From assembly GCF_900105785.1 (NCBI RefSeq), contig NZ_LT629799.1:1984001-2048000 (forward strand): a stretch of DNA of 64,000 nt. Reading direction: 5' to 3'. Below are positions 24,738-37,368 of the stretch, one piece after another; the first letter of the stretch is position 1, and every line of letters starts with the position of its first letter. The notes below the pieces were generated by a model. The model searched no databases and was not told the origin of the DNA. It worked only from the letters and a program-made list of their open reading frames with translations. The DNA comes from Microlunatus sagamiharensis. Its GTDB lineage: Bacteria; Actinomycetota; Actinomycetes; Propionibacteriales; Propionibacteriaceae. Position numbers and translations under genes: made by a program.

Positions 24738-25544
24738 TCAGCCGGTCGCCGCGGCCGAGCCCTCCGCGCGCCGCTTCTTGGCCGCCTCGACCGAGGCCCG
24801 CAGAGCGGCGACCAGGTCGACGACCTCCGCCTCCTTGGGCGCCTCGGTCTGCTCGGGCATCGCCACGCCCGAGGCCTTGCTCTGCACGACCTCCTCGAGC
24901 GCCTCGCGGTAGGCGTCGGTGTACTCCTCGGGCTTGAAGTCGCCCGACAGCGCCTCGATGAAGGACTGGGCCATCGTCACCTCGGCGTCGGAGACCGACA
25001 CCGTCTCCGGCGGCGCGGCGAACTCGCCGGAGCGCAGCTCGTCGGGCCAGAGCATCGTGTGCATGACGAGGAGCCCGTCGCGCGGTCGCACCAGCGCGAG
25101 CGCCTCCCGCGAGCGCAGCGCGACCTTCACCAGCGCGCACTGCCCGGTCTTGACCAGCGCGTCGCGCAGCAGCACGTACGGCTTGGTGCCCGGGCCGTCG
25201 GCCTGCATGAAGTAGGTCTTGTTGAAGTAGGTGGGGTCGACCTCGTCCTCGGCCACGAACTGGACGACCTCGACGGCCTTCGTCGTGGCCAGCGGGAGGT
25301 TGTCGAAGTCCTCCTTCTCGAGGATGACCATGCGCCCGTCGGCGAGCTCGTAGCCCTTGGCGATCTCGGGGAAAGGGATCTCCTCGCCGTCGATCTCGCA
25401 GACCCGGCGGTACTTGATCCGGCCTCCGTCGGAGGCGTGCACCTGCCGGAAGGCGATGTCCTTCTCCTCGGTGGCGGAGTAGAGCTTCACCGGGATCGTG
25501 ACCAGGCCGAAGGAGATCGCGCCCTTCCAGATCGAGCGTGGCAT
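24738..25544 (-). CDS. ku: Bacterial Ku protein (non-homologous end joining)
   Basis: The 268-residue protein matches bacterial Ku from its start MPRSIWKGAISFGLVTIPVK through ADGRMVILEKEDFDNLPLATTK's region to the Lys-rich end (ASVEAAKKRRAEG). It forms a homodimeric ring on DNA ends and recruits LigD for end joining. The C-terminal extension is short. No ligD is in the window, so the partner must be encoded elsewhere. ATG 25544 has a CAGACT -10 box six bases upstream, so transcription is probably leaderless. Confidence 0.95.
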   Translation of the reverse strand: MPRSIWKGAISFGLVTIPVKLYSATEEKDIAFRQVHASDGGRIKYRRVCEIDGEEIPFPEIAKGYELADGRMVILEKEDFDNLPLATTKAVEVVQFVAEDEVDPTYFNKTYFMQADGPGTKPYVLLRDALVKTGQCALVKVALRSREALALVRPRDGLLVMHTMLWPDELRSGEFAAPPETVSVSDAEVTMAQSFIEALSGDFKPEEYTDAYREALEEVVQSKASGVAMPEQTEAPKEAEVVDLVAALRASVEAAKKRRAEGSAAATG

Positions 25545-25550
25545 GGGGTC

Positions 25551-25556
25551 AGTCTG
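25551..25556 (-). promoter_or_regulatory. -10 box of a leaderless promoter for ku
   Basis: On the minus strand CAGACT is followed by six bases and the ATG at 25544. Confidence 0.45.
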
Positions 25557-25566
25557 CCCTGGGTGG

Positions 25567-26115
25567 TCAGGAGCCGGCAGGCCCGTAGGTCAGGTGCACG
25601 ACGCCGTTCTCGTACGGGGTCGCCGACAGCAGGCCCAGCGCGATCTTCGGGGTGCCCGGCGGGACGAGGTAGGGACCCTCGCCCAGACCGACCGGGTAGA
25701 CGAACAGGTGCAGCTCGTCGACCAGCCCGTCGGCCAGCAGCGCCCGGACGAGCGTCCCGCTGCCGCTGACGTAGACGTCGCCGTCGACCTCGTCCTTGAG
25801 CCGGGCGATCCGCGCCGCGTCGTAGGGCAGGACGGTTGCCGGGCCCCAGGAGGGTTCGGTGAGCGTGCTCGAGACGACGTACTTGCGGGTGTCGTTGAAG
25901 AAGGGCGCCCCCGGGTCGTCGTCGGCCGTGCGCTGCGACCAGCCCGGCGCGAACATCTCGTAGGTCGTCCGGCCCAGCAGGATCGCGTGCGCGTCCCGCG
26001 TCAGGGCGGCGGTGTCCTCGGTCTGCTGGTCGGTCCACGGGAAGTCGGCCGTCCACATCGGCACCCCGACGGACCCGTCGAGGGTGGTGAACTCGTGGAC
26101 CTTGATGGCGCCCAT
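25567..26115 (-). CDS. Dihydrofolate reductase/RibD-type family protein
   Basis: The 182-residue protein has the RibD C-terminal/DHFR-like fold: an N-terminal strand with TTLDGSVG, an AILLGRTTYEMFAPGW segment, VSSTLTEPSW, and a DVYVSGSGTLVRALL nucleotide-binding region. These stand-alone proteins are NADPH-dependent reductases of uncertain substrate and seldom true DHFRs. An AGGAGGAG ribosome-binding site lies before the ATG. It follows the HNH gene's divergent start and precedes ku by 22 bases on the same strand. Confidence 0.85.
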   Translation of the reverse strand: MGAIKVHEFTTLDGSVGVPMWTADFPWTDQQTEDTAALTRDAHAILLGRTTYEMFAPGWSQRTADDDPGAPFFNDTRKYVVSSTLTEPSWGPATVLPYDAARIARLKDEVDGDVYVSGSGTLVRALLADGLVDELHLFVYPVGLGEGPYLVPPGTPKIALGLLSATPYENGVVHLTYGPAGS

Positions 26116-26215
26116 GGGGTGCTCCTCCTGCGCGGTCTGCCGGTGCGGTCGGCGATGAGACCACGGGCGATGGCCCGACTCATCGCGGGCAGCAGAAACT
26201 GTCAGTGGGTCGCGG

Positions 26216-26221
26216 CAGAAT
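26216..26221 (+). promoter_or_regulatory. -10 box of a leaderless promoter for the DUF222/HNH gene
   Basis: CAGAAT is followed by seven bases and ATG 26229. Confidence 0.4.
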
Positions 26222-26228
26222 CGCTCGT

Positions 26229-27725
26229 ATGTTCGATCCGGCGGTGGAGGTGGCGACGGTAGCGCAGCTGTCCGCGCGCATCGCCGCCGCGCACACGGCG
26301 CTGGTCGAGGCCGAGTGCGAGGAGCTGGTGCTGGCGGCGGCGTGGGCGGACGCCCACTACCTCGACCCCGACGGCACCCGGCAGCACGAGTACGGACCCG
26401 TGGTCGAGCGGTCGGTCGCGTGGGGCGGCGACGGCTGCCCGCAGGTCTCGGAGCACTGCGCGCTCGAGCTCGGCGCCCTGCGCGGCACCGGCGGCACGTC
26501 CGCGCGGATGCTGATCGCCGACGCTCTCGACGTCCGCCACCGGCTCCCGCGGCTCTGGGCGCTGGTCACCGCCGGGTCGGTGCGGCAGTGGCAGGCGAGG
26601 GCCGTGGCCCAGGCGACCCACGCGCTGGCCTGGGAGCAGGCGGTCGAGGTCGACACCCGGCTGTGCGGCTTCCTGCCGCTGCTGCCGTGGGCGCGGTTCC
26701 GTCGGCTGCTCACCGCCGCGGTGCTCGAGGCCGACCCCGAGGCGGCCCGGCAGCGCGAGCAGGCCGCGGCCACCTCGGTCGGCGTCTGGGCGTTCGACGG
26801 CGAGCACGGGCTCAAGACGCTCGTGGCCAAGGCCGCCTCGGGCGACGTGACGTGGTTCCTCGCGGTGGTCGACCGCATCGCCGACCTCCTCGCCCTCGAG
26901 GGCGACCGCGACGACGCGGACGCGCGGCGCGCCAAGGCCGTCGGCGTCCTCGCCCAGCCCGCCAAGGCGCTCGCGCTGCTCCTCGCCCACGCCGGTGACG
27001 CCGACCGCCAGACGGGCGAGGCCGAGCCGCTCCTGCCGGCCGACCTGGTCGAGCCCGACCCGCGCCCCGACCCCTCGCTCGACCTGACCGTGCCCTCTCG
27101 GCTCGGGTCGGCCACCGACCCCACGGCAGTCGCGCGGCTGGCCCGCGCCGCCCGCCCGCGGGTCGTCCTGCACCTCCACCTCAGCGACACCACCGTGCGC
27201 GCCGGCGAGGGGCTCGTCCGACCCGAGCACGGGGAGGCGCTCACGCTCGCGCAGGTGCGGGAGTGGCTGGCCGATACCGGCTGCAGCGTCACGGTCCGGC
27301 CGGTCGTCGACCCGGTCACGACAGCACCGGTCGACGCGTACGAGGTGCCGGGCCGCCTCCGCGACGCGCTGGTCCTCCGCAACCCCGTCGACGTCTTCCC
27401 CTTCGGCCAGGCGACGAGCCGGACGCTCGACGCCGACCACACCGTGCCCTTCGTCCCCCTCGAGACCGGCGGACCACCGGGCCAGACCGGTCTGCACAAC
27501 CTCGGCCCCCTGACCCGTCACCACCACCGGGCCGTGACGAACGGCCGCTGGCGACGACGACAACCGGTCGAGGGCACCTACCTCTACCGGTCCCCCACCG
27601 GCTTCCTCTTCGCCGTGACCAACCACGGGACGCTGCGCCTCGGCCGCAGCGCGTTCACCGACGCGCTGTGGGACCTGGGCGCGACAGGAGAGACCCAGCA
27701 GGAGGGCGTGCCCACCGCCGCCTGA
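26229..27725 (+). CDS. DUF222 domain-containing HNH endonuclease-like protein
   Basis: This 498-residue protein belongs to the family that is multi-copy in many actinobacterial genomes. Residues ~20-330 are the helical DUF222 region. The C-terminal HNH motif reads TLDADHTVPF, then TGLHNLGPLTRHHH, with DH, HN and H in the correct order. Some members are linked to 13E12 repeat elements, but I see no flanking repeats here. The target is unknown. It is divergent from the DHFR-like gene and convergent with the DUF6912 gene. Confidence 0.88.
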   Translation: MFDPAVEVATVAQLSARIAAAHTALVEAECEELVLAAAWADAHYLDPDGTRQHEYGPVVERSVAWGGDGCPQVSEHCALELGALRGTGGTSARMLIADALDVRHRLPRLWALVTAGSVRQWQARAVAQATHALAWEQAVEVDTRLCGFLPLLPWARFRRLLTAAVLEADPEAARQREQAAATSVGVWAFDGEHGLKTLVAKAASGDVTWFLAVVDRIADLLALEGDRDDADARRAKAVGVLAQPAKALALLLAHAGDADRQTGEAEPLLPADLVEPDPRPDPSLDLTVPSRLGSATDPTAVARLARAARPRVVLHLHLSDTTVRAGEGLVRPEHGEALTLAQVREWLADTGCSVTVRPVVDPVTTAPVDAYEVPGRLRDALVLRNPVDVFPFGQATSRTLDADHTVPFVPLETGGPPGQTGLHNLGPLTRHHHRAVTNGRWRRRQPVEGTYLYRSPTGFLFAVTNHGTLRLGRSAFTDALWDLGATGETQQEGVPTAA

Positions 27726-27738
27726 GCGGCGCTCGCCG

Positions 27739-28224
27739 TCAGGCCGAGGCGGTGTCGAGCTCCTCGGGGGCGTACCAGAGGAGGTCCCAGCGGTCGACCA
27801 GGCCGACGACCTCGTCGTCGTCCGCGACGTCCTCGACGCTGCGGCCGGCCACGAGGCGGCGGGCCTCGGCCAGGTCGTCGGCTGCGCCGGGCTCGTCGCC
27901 GAAGACCGCGGTGACCTGCGCCCACCGCAGCCCGCTGACCTCGACGGTCCCGAAGTGGTCGCCGGACGTGCGCACCTGCGCGTCGTCCAGGTCCACCGCA
28001 AGGACCAGGCGGGGTGCGGGGTGGGCGACCAGGGCGGCGAGCCCGGCGTAGCCGAGCGCGACGAACCCGGCCTCCTCGTCGTCGGACGCACCGAGCCCGT
28101 GCGCCTCGCGCAGGGCCGGACCGGCGGCATGAGCGTGTAGCGGGCCGAGCGCGTCCCCGTCCGCGCCGTCCCGCAGGCGGCGGGCCTGCTCCGGCGTCAC
28201 GGGGGCGAAGGCGGTCGTGCTCAT
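27739..28224 (-). CDS. DUF6912-type hypothetical protein
   Basis: The 161-residue acidic protein reads [20 protein letters not shown], then a helix-rich segment with [15 protein letters not shown], a [10 protein letters not shown] strand and a C-terminal [12 protein letters not shown]. The layout resembles actinobacterial DUF6912 proteins, which have no known function; this call is from overall pattern. Its ATG overlaps the stop of the upstream acyltransferase gene (ATGA), so the two are translationally coupled. Confidence 0.55.
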   Translation of the reverse strand: MSTTAFAPVTPEQARRLRDGADGDALGPLHAHAAGPALREAHGLGASDDEEAGFVALGYAGLAALVAHPAPRLVLAVDLDDAQVRTSGDHFGTVEVSGLRWAQVTAVFGDEPGAADDLAEARRLVAGRSVEDVADDDEVVGLVDRWDLLWYAPEELDTASA

Positions 28225-29717
28225 GCGGACTCTCCTGGCTCGGCGCGCGGGGCGGCCTTCTTGCGACGGGCACGGGTGGGCTGGCGGCGACCTGTCTGCT
28301 CGGTCGTGCCCACGAGCTCCTCGACGGCGTCCTCGAGGCACTGGACGAGGACGTCGAGGTCGCCGACGGCGCGACGGTCGGCGGTGAGGCCGAAGTACAC
28401 GTCGCCGTCGTAGGACGTCACCCCGACGGCGAGCAGGTGGCCCGGCCCGAGCGGGACGACGGGATAGGTCTCCTCGACGGGCGCGGTGCCGGCGAAGAGC
28501 GGGGCCTGCGGCCCGGGCACGTTCGTGACCAGGAGGTCGTGCGGGCGGCGGACGGTCTCGGCGGCGACACGGACGCCGAGGGCGTGCAGCGTCGCCGGCG
28601 CGAACCCGGCGATGTCGGTCAGCGTCCGCGCGTCGACGGCACGTCCGCTGCTGCGGTGCGCCTTCGACCCGTACGCGACCTGGTGCAGCCGCATCAGCGC
28701 GTTGGCCTCGCCCACGGGCAGGTCCTGCACGTGCGGCGCGACCTGCACGCCGAGCGAGGAGGTGCCACCCTCGTCCTCGACGACGCTCATCGGCACGAGC
28801 GCGCGCAGGCTCGTCCGGCTGCGGAGGTCCCCGCGGGTCAGCAGCCACGCGCGCAGCCCGCCGGCGAGCGCGGCGAGGACGACGTCGTTGACCGTGTGCC
28901 CGTGCGCGGCGTGCACCGCCTGCAGGTCGGCGAGCCGGACGCGGGCCGTCGCGAACCGCCGGTGCTGCGACACCGCGCCCGCGAGCGGGGACCCGGCGCG
29001 CGGCCGGCCGCCGCGCAGCGCGTCCTCGGCCAGCGTGCCGAGGCCCGACCCGAGGGTGCCGCCGACGACCTCGCCGACCGCGAGAGCGACCCCGAGCGCG
29101 CCCGTCACCAGGCCGCGCACGTTGTCGACCGCCTTGACCGGGTCCTGCGCGCTCTCCCACAGGGCCCCGACGACGAGGTCCGTCGGCGACGGCTCCAGGC
29201 CGGGGTGCCACTCGGGGGCGCCGTCCACGACGGGTGCGGGGTCGGCGTCGAGGAGCACCTGGGCCAGGTCGACGGTGTCGCCGCCGTCCACGAGGGCGAG
29301 GTGCGACTTCTCCACCAGCGCGACCCGGCCGCCCTCCAGCCCCTCGACGACGTGCAGCTCCCACAGCGGGCGCGACCGGTCGAGCCGGCGCGCGAGCACG
29401 GAGGCGACGTAGGCGCGCAGCTGGTCGGGACGGCCCGGGCGCGGCAGCGCCGCCGGTCTCACGTGGAAGGAGAGGTCGAAGTCGTCGTCGTCCGCCCACA
29501 CGGGAGCGGCGAGGCGGCCGGGGACGGAGAGCACGCGCTGGCGGTAGCGGGGCACGTACGCGACCCGGTCCGCGACCAGCGCGGTGACGGCGTCGAGATC
29601 GAGGGCCTCGCCGTCCGGACCCGGGCCGAGGACGACGACCGTGCCGACGTGCTCGGGGGTGTGAGCGGTGTCGAGGGCCAGCAGGGAGACCTCGAGGGGC
29701 GTCAGTCTCTGGGCCAC
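28221..29717 (-). CDS. WS/DGAT-family O-acyltransferase with altered active site
   Basis: The 498-residue protein aligns in pattern with wax ester synthase/diacylglycerol acyltransferases: N-terminal [52 protein letters not shown], and a C-terminal domain with [13 protein letters not shown]. The catalytic HHxxxDG motif is HLALVDG at 139-145. The second His, taken as the general base by analogy with related CoA acyltransferases, is Leu. It may be inactive or act on a different acceptor. The C-terminal tail is Lys/Arg-rich. It is coupled to a downstream DUF6912-like gene and starts 135 bases from metH on the opposite strand. Confidence 0.85.
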   Translation of the reverse strand: MAQRLTPLEVSLLALDTAHTPEHVGTVVVLGPGPDGEALDLDAVTALVADRVAYVPRYRQRVLSVPGRLAAPVWADDDDFDLSFHVRPAALPRPGRPDQLRAYVASVLARRLDRSRPLWELHVVEGLEGGRVALVEKSHLALVDGGDTVDLAQVLLDADPAPVVDGAPEWHPGLEPSPTDLVVGALWESAQDPVKAVDNVRGLVTGALGVALAVGEVVGGTLGSGLGTLAEDALRGGRPRAGSPLAGAVSQHRRFATARVRLADLQAVHAAHGHTVNDVVLAALAGGLRAWLLTRGDLRSRTSLRALVPMSVVEDEGGTSSLGVQVAPHVQDLPVGEANALMRLHQVAYGSKAHRSSGRAVDARTLTDIAGFAPATLHALGVRVAAETVRRPHDLLVTNVPGPQAPLFAGTAPVEETYPVVPLGPGHLLAVGVTSYDGDVYFGLTADRRAVGDLDVLVQCLEDAVEELVGTTEQTGRRQPTRARRKKAAPRAEPGESA

Positions 29718-29792
29718 GCGACCACCGTACGGCGTGGCGCCGCCGGCGCCGTCCGCCGGGCGGGAAGCCGGTCCGGCCGCGGCCCGCGCACC

Positions 29793-29798
29793 TATCCT
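29793..29798 (+). promoter_or_regulatory. metH: -10 box of the metH promoter
   Basis: TATCCT is a good -10 hexamer, giving a leader of about 50 bases that ends in AGGGGAAG before GTG 29853. No -35 consensus is clear. I found no cobalamin or SAM riboswitch-like conserved box in the 135-base gap. Confidence 0.4.
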
Positions 29799-29852
29799 GG
29801 ACCGTCAGGTCCGACACTGGTCGGGACACCTGCAGCAGCCCCAGGGGAAGTC

Positions 29853-33659
<3,807 letters not shown>

Positions 33660-33669
33660 AGGAGGCGTC

Positions 33670-34110
33670 GTGGGGGCGACCGTCGGGTACCGGGTGCGAG
33701 GCCCCGTCGACGACGTCGCCCTGTCCGCACTGCACGACGCCGCCTTCGGCGCCGGGTCGGGTGGGCCCGGACCGGTGCTGCCCTGGAACACGCGGCTGCA
33801 CCAGCACAGCCTGACCTGGGTCGAGGCGTACACGGTCGGGCGCGTGACCACGCGGGTCGAGCTGGTCGGCTTCGTCAACGTCGGCTGGGACGGCGGGCTG
33901 CACGCCTTCCTGCTGGACACCTGCGTCGCGCCCGAGCGGCAGGGCGAGGGCATCGGCGCCGAGCTGGTCCGGCGCGCGGCCGGGGCCACCGTCGAGGCCG
34001 GCTGCGCGTGGCTGCACGTCGACTTCGAGCCCCACCTGCACCCCTTCTACGCCCGCTGCGGCTTCTCCCCAACGCAGGCCGGGCTGATGCGGCTCGCGCC
34101 GCCGGGGTAG
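33670..34110 (+). CDS. GNAT-family N-acetyltransferase
   Basis: The 146-residue protein has the GNAT acetyl-CoA-binding signature APERQGEGIGAELVRRA (R-Q-x-E-G-I-G), preceded by beta-strands carrying GFVNVGWDGGLHAFLLDTCV's region. The final part is WLHVDFEPHLHPFYARCGF, the typical C-terminal strand-helix. It should acetylate a small molecule or protein; the substrate is unknown. A GAGGAGG ribosome-binding site overlaps the metH stop, so it is cotranslated with metH. Confidence 0.85.
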   Translation: MGATVGYRVRGPVDDVALSALHDAAFGAGSGGPGPVLPWNTRLHQHSLTWVEAYTVGRVTTRVELVGFVNVGWDGGLHAFLLDTCVAPERQGEGIGAELVRRAAGATVEAGCAWLHVDFEPHLHPFYARCGFSPTQAGLMRLAPPG

Positions 34111-34119
34111 GAAGGGACC

Positions 34120-34329
34120 ATGAGCGAGCAGACCAGCACCGAGGGCCCGTCGGACATGAAGGCCGGCGTCAAGCCGGGCGACAGCATGGACGAGCTGCGT
34201 CACCCCGAGCAGAACAACGGCATCAGCGAGGAGGAGGCGGCGCGCCGCCAGGGCAAGGTCGACGCCGCGGCCGAGCAGGCCGAGCGGATGCGCAACGCCC
34301 CGGGCCACACGGGCCGCCAGGGCCTCTGA
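34120..34329 (+). CDS. Small hydrophilic hypothetical protein
   Basis: This 69-residue protein starts at ATG 34120 after a GGAAGGG ribosome-binding site, 9 bases from the GNAT stop. It is rich in Glu, Gln, Ala and Gly, has no Cys and no membrane segment, and ends RMRNAPGHTGRQGL. The composition suggests an intrinsically disordered protein. I do not recognise a family. Position suggests cotranscription with metH and the GNAT gene. Confidence 0.6.
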   Translation: MSEQTSTEGPSDMKAGVKPGDSMDELRHPEQNNGISEEEAARRQGKVDAAAEQAERMRNAPGHTGRQGL

Positions 34330-34339
34330 CGCGCCCGTG

Positions 34340-35627
34340 ATGAGCGGCAGCCCGGGACCAGCAGGAGCAGCGCGCCCGGGCCCAGCGCCGCGGTCCGCGC
34401 CAGGTCGTCGCGGCCTCGGTCGGCAACGCCGTCGAGTGGTACGACTGGTACCTCTACACGTTCCTGACCCCGGTCTTCGCCCGTGTGATCTTCGGCGGCG
34501 ACGAGATCTCGGCGGTGCTGAGCTCCTTCGCGGTCTTCGCCGTCGGCTTCTTCCTGCGCCCGCTCGGCGGCCTGCTGATCGGCTCGCTCGCCGACCGGTG
34601 GGGCCGCAAGAACACCCTCACCCTGACGATCCTCACCATGGGCCTGGGCAGCCTGGTCCTCGCGGTCAGCCCGACCTACGCGCAGGTCGGGCTCCTCGCC
34701 CCCGTCGTCTTCGTGCTCGGACGGCTGATCTGCGGGCTCAGCGTCGGCGGCGAGTACGCCGCCAACACGACCTTCCTCGTCGAGTCGGCTCCGACCGGCC
34801 GGCGCGGGCTCTACTCGTCCTTCCAGTACGTCTCGACCACCATCGGCCAGCTCGTGGCCTCCGGGGTCGCCGCGCTGCTCGCGGCGGGGCTCAGCGACGA
34901 GGCGCTGGCCTCGTACGGGTGGCGGATCGGCTTCGCGATCGGCGCGGTCGTCGCCCTCGTCGGGCTGGTGATCCGGCGCAGCGCGGAGGAGACCCGTGCC
35001 CCGGTCGAGGCTGCCGAGCGCCCAGGCGTCTTCGAGGCCCTGCGCCGCCACCCGCGCTCGGCGCTGCTGGTCTGCGGCATCACCGTGGGCGGAACCATCG
35101 CCTACTACACGTGGACGACCTACCTGCCGACCTACGCGCAGCAGGGCGGCGTGCCGCTGGAGCGGGCGCTCCTGGTCAGCACGGTCTCCCTGGCCTTCTT
35201 CGGGCTCGTGCAGCCGCTGGTCGGCCACCTGTCCGACCGGGTCGGCCGGCGCCCGGTGCTCCTCGTCTTCGGCGTGGTCTTCGCGGTCGGCGTCGTGCCC
35301 GGGCTGGCCCTGGTGCGCTCGGCCGACTCCTTCGCCGGCCTGCTCGTGGTGAGCCTGCTCGGCGTGCTCGTGCTCGCCTGCTTCACCTCGATCAGCGCGG
35401 CGGTCAACGCCGAGGTCGTGCCCGGCCGGGTGCGCGCCGCCGGGATCGGCTTCCCCTACTCGCTCACGGTCGCGGCGTTCGGCGGCACGGCGCCCTTCGT
35501 CGGGACGCTGTTCGCCCGCCTCGGGCACCCCGGGCTCTTCGGCTGGTGGGTCGCCCTGCTCGTCGCCGTCACCCTCGTCGTCGTCCTGGTCGCGCTGCCC
35601 GAGACGGCCCGAGACGAGCTCGACTAG
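34340..35627 (+). CDS. MFS transporter (metabolite:H+ symporter type), apparent +1 frameshift near the start
   Basis: From 34398 on, the frame encodes a classic MHS-family transporter: VVAASVGNAVEWYDWYLYTF (TM1), FFLRPLGGLLIGSLADRWGRKN (TM2 and loop) through about 12 segments ending in ALPETARDELD. Relatives carry organic acids, proline/betaine or aromatic acids. In the coding frame the sequence is open only back to a TGA at 34341, with no ATG, GTG or TTG before GTG 34485, which would delete TM1. ATG 34340 and GTG 34337 are in another frame, so one extra base between about 34343 and 34405 would join a normal start to the body. This may be a real frameshift or a sequence error. The stop overlaps the glpD stop by 4 bases. 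Confidence 0.75.
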
Positions 35628-37336
35628 CTCGGCGGGCCCACCCGCACGTCCGGCGCGCCCACGCGCGCGGCGTCGGCGGTGAGGTCGTCGGGCTGGGTCT
35701 GCGACTCGCGCTCGGCGGCGACGCGGGCGACGTAGTGCTCGACCTCGCGCTGGACCGCGGCGTCGTCCCAGCCGAGCACCGGGGCCACCAGGCGGGCGAC
35801 CTCCTCGGCGGCCTTCGTGCCGCGGTCCCAGGTCTCGATGCTCGCCCGGGTGCGACGGGCCAGGACGTCGTCGAGGTGCAGGGCGCCCTCGTGCGAGGCC
35901 GCGTACACGGCCTCGACCCGCAGGTACTCCGCCGCCCCGGCCAGCGGCTCGGCCAGCGTCGGGTCGGACTCGATCAGGTCGAGCAGCTCGGGCAGCAGCG
36001 AACCGTAGCGGTTGAGCAGGTGCTCCACCCAGCTCTGCGCCAGCCCCGTGCGCTCGGCCAGCAGCCGGCGCGAGTTCCACAGCGCGTGGTAGCCGTCCGC
36101 GCCGACCAGCGGCACGTCCTCGGTGATCGAGGGCCCCGTGCCGGCGTCGAGGTCGAGCACGGCCGCGTCGACGGCGTCGAGCGCCATGATGCGGTACGTC
36201 GTGTACTTGCCCCCGGCGACCGCCGTGAGGCCCGGCGCGGGCGAGGACACCGCGTGCTCCCGCGACAGCTTGGACGTCGACTCGTCCTCCCCGGCCAGCA
36301 GCGGCCGCAGCCCCGCGTAGACCCCGATCACGTCGTCGCGGGTGAGCGGGTCGGCCAGCAGCCGGTTGACCTCGGTGAGCACGTAGTCGATGTCGGCCGC
36401 GCTGGCCGCCGGGTGCGCGAGGTCGAGAGCCCAGTCGGTGTCGGTCGTGCCGATGAACCAGAAGTTGCCCCACGGGATGACGAAGAGCAGGCTCTTCGCG
36501 GTCCGCGTGATGATCCCCGTGCGCGAGCTGATGCGCTCGCGGGGCACGACGAGGTGGATGCCCTTCGACGCGCGCACGCGGAACTGGCCGCGGCCGCCGA
36601 TCATCTCCTGGATCTCGTCGACCCAGACGCCCGTCGCGTTGATCACGTGCTTGGCGCGCACCTCGACCTGGCTGCCGTCCTCGAGGTCGGTGACGGTCGC
36701 GCCGGTGATGCGCCCGGCCGTCCGGGTGAAGCCGCTGACCCGGGCGCTGCTCGCGACCAGCGCGCCGAAGTGGGCCGCGGTGCGGGCGATCATCATCGTG
36801 TGGCGCGCGTCGTCGACCTGGCCCTCGTAGAAGGTGATCGAGCCGGTCAGCGCACCCGGCTTGGCCGAGGGGAAGTCCTCGTACGTCTTGCGCTTCCCGT
36901 GGTGCCGCAGGTGCGAGGGCACGCCCCGCCCGGCGCCCATGACGTCGTAGACGCCGATGCCGAGCCCCGCGTAGCCGCGGTCGAAGGCGGGCTTCTGCAG
37001 CGGGTAGAGGAACTCGACCGGGTGCGCGAGGTGCGGGCAGAGCTTCTCGAGGGCGAGCTTGCGCTCCTTGAGCGCCTCGAAGACGAGGGCGAAGTTCAGC
37101 TGCTCGAGGTAGCGCAGGCCGCCGTGGAAGAGCTTGCTCGAGCGGCTCGACGTCCCGGCCGCCCAGTCGCGGGCCTCGACGAGCCCGACCTTGAGGCCGC
37201 GGGTCACCGCGTCGAGCGCGGCTCCGGCACCGACCACGCCGCCGCCGACCACCAGGACGTCCAGCTCCTCCTCCCCCATCCGGCGCAGGGCGTCGGCGCG
37301 GGAGGCGGGGCTCAAGGGGGTGCTGAGGGAGGCCAT
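35624..37336 (-). CDS. glpD: Aerobic glycerol-3-phosphate dehydrogenase
   Basis: The 570-residue flavoprotein has the N-terminal FAD Rossmann motif VVGGGVVGAGAALDAVTRGL, then RSSKLFHGGLRYLE, HVINATGVWVDE, and the C-terminal DUF-type helical cap ending near PVLGWDDAAVQREVEHYVAR. It oxidises glycerol-3-phosphate to dihydroxyacetone phosphate and feeds electrons to the quinone pool. glpK is 32 bases upstream on the same strand, forming a glycerol catabolic pair. A GGAGG ribosome-binding site is close to the ATG. No glpF facilitator is adjacent. Confidence 0.95.
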   Translation of the reverse strand: MASLSTPLSPASRADALRRMGEEELDVLVVGGGVVGAGAALDAVTRGLKVGLVEARDWAAGTSSRSSKLFHGGLRYLEQLNFALVFEALKERKLALEKLCPHLAHPVEFLYPLQKPAFDRGYAGLGIGVYDVMGAGRGVPSHLRHHGKRKTYEDFPSAKPGALTGSITFYEGQVDDARHTMMIARTAAHFGALVASSARVSGFTRTAGRITGATVTDLEDGSQVEVRAKHVINATGVWVDEIQEMIGGRGQFRVRASKGIHLVVPRERISSRTGIITRTAKSLLFVIPWGNFWFIGTTDTDWALDLAHPAASAADIDYVLTEVNRLLADPLTRDDVIGVYAGLRPLLAGEDESTSKLSREHAVSSPAPGLTAVAGGKYTTYRIMALDAVDAAVLDLDAGTGPSITEDVPLVGADGYHALWNSRRLLAERTGLAQSWVEHLLNRYGSLLPELLDLIESDPTLAEPLAGAAEYLRVEAVYAASHEGALHLDDVLARRTRASIETWDRGTKAAEEVARLVAPVLGWDDAAVQREVEHYVARVAAERESQTQPDDLTADAARVGAPDVRVGPPS

Positions 37337-37368
37337 GCCTCCAGTGTCCCCCAGCCGCCCAGGTCCCC

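Noticed and set aside
24738-25544. A local Ku-LigD end-joining operon
   Set aside because: No ATP-dependent ligase or LigD polymerase domain gene lies in the window.
25567-26115. Folate-pathway dihydrofolate reductase (folA)
   Set aside because: The sequence matches the RibD-like stand-alone reductase branch, not FolA motifs; no thymidylate synthase gene is nearby.
29718-29852. Cobalamin or SAM riboswitch upstream of metH
   Set aside because: The 135-base gap contains no recognisable B12 box or S-box-like core.
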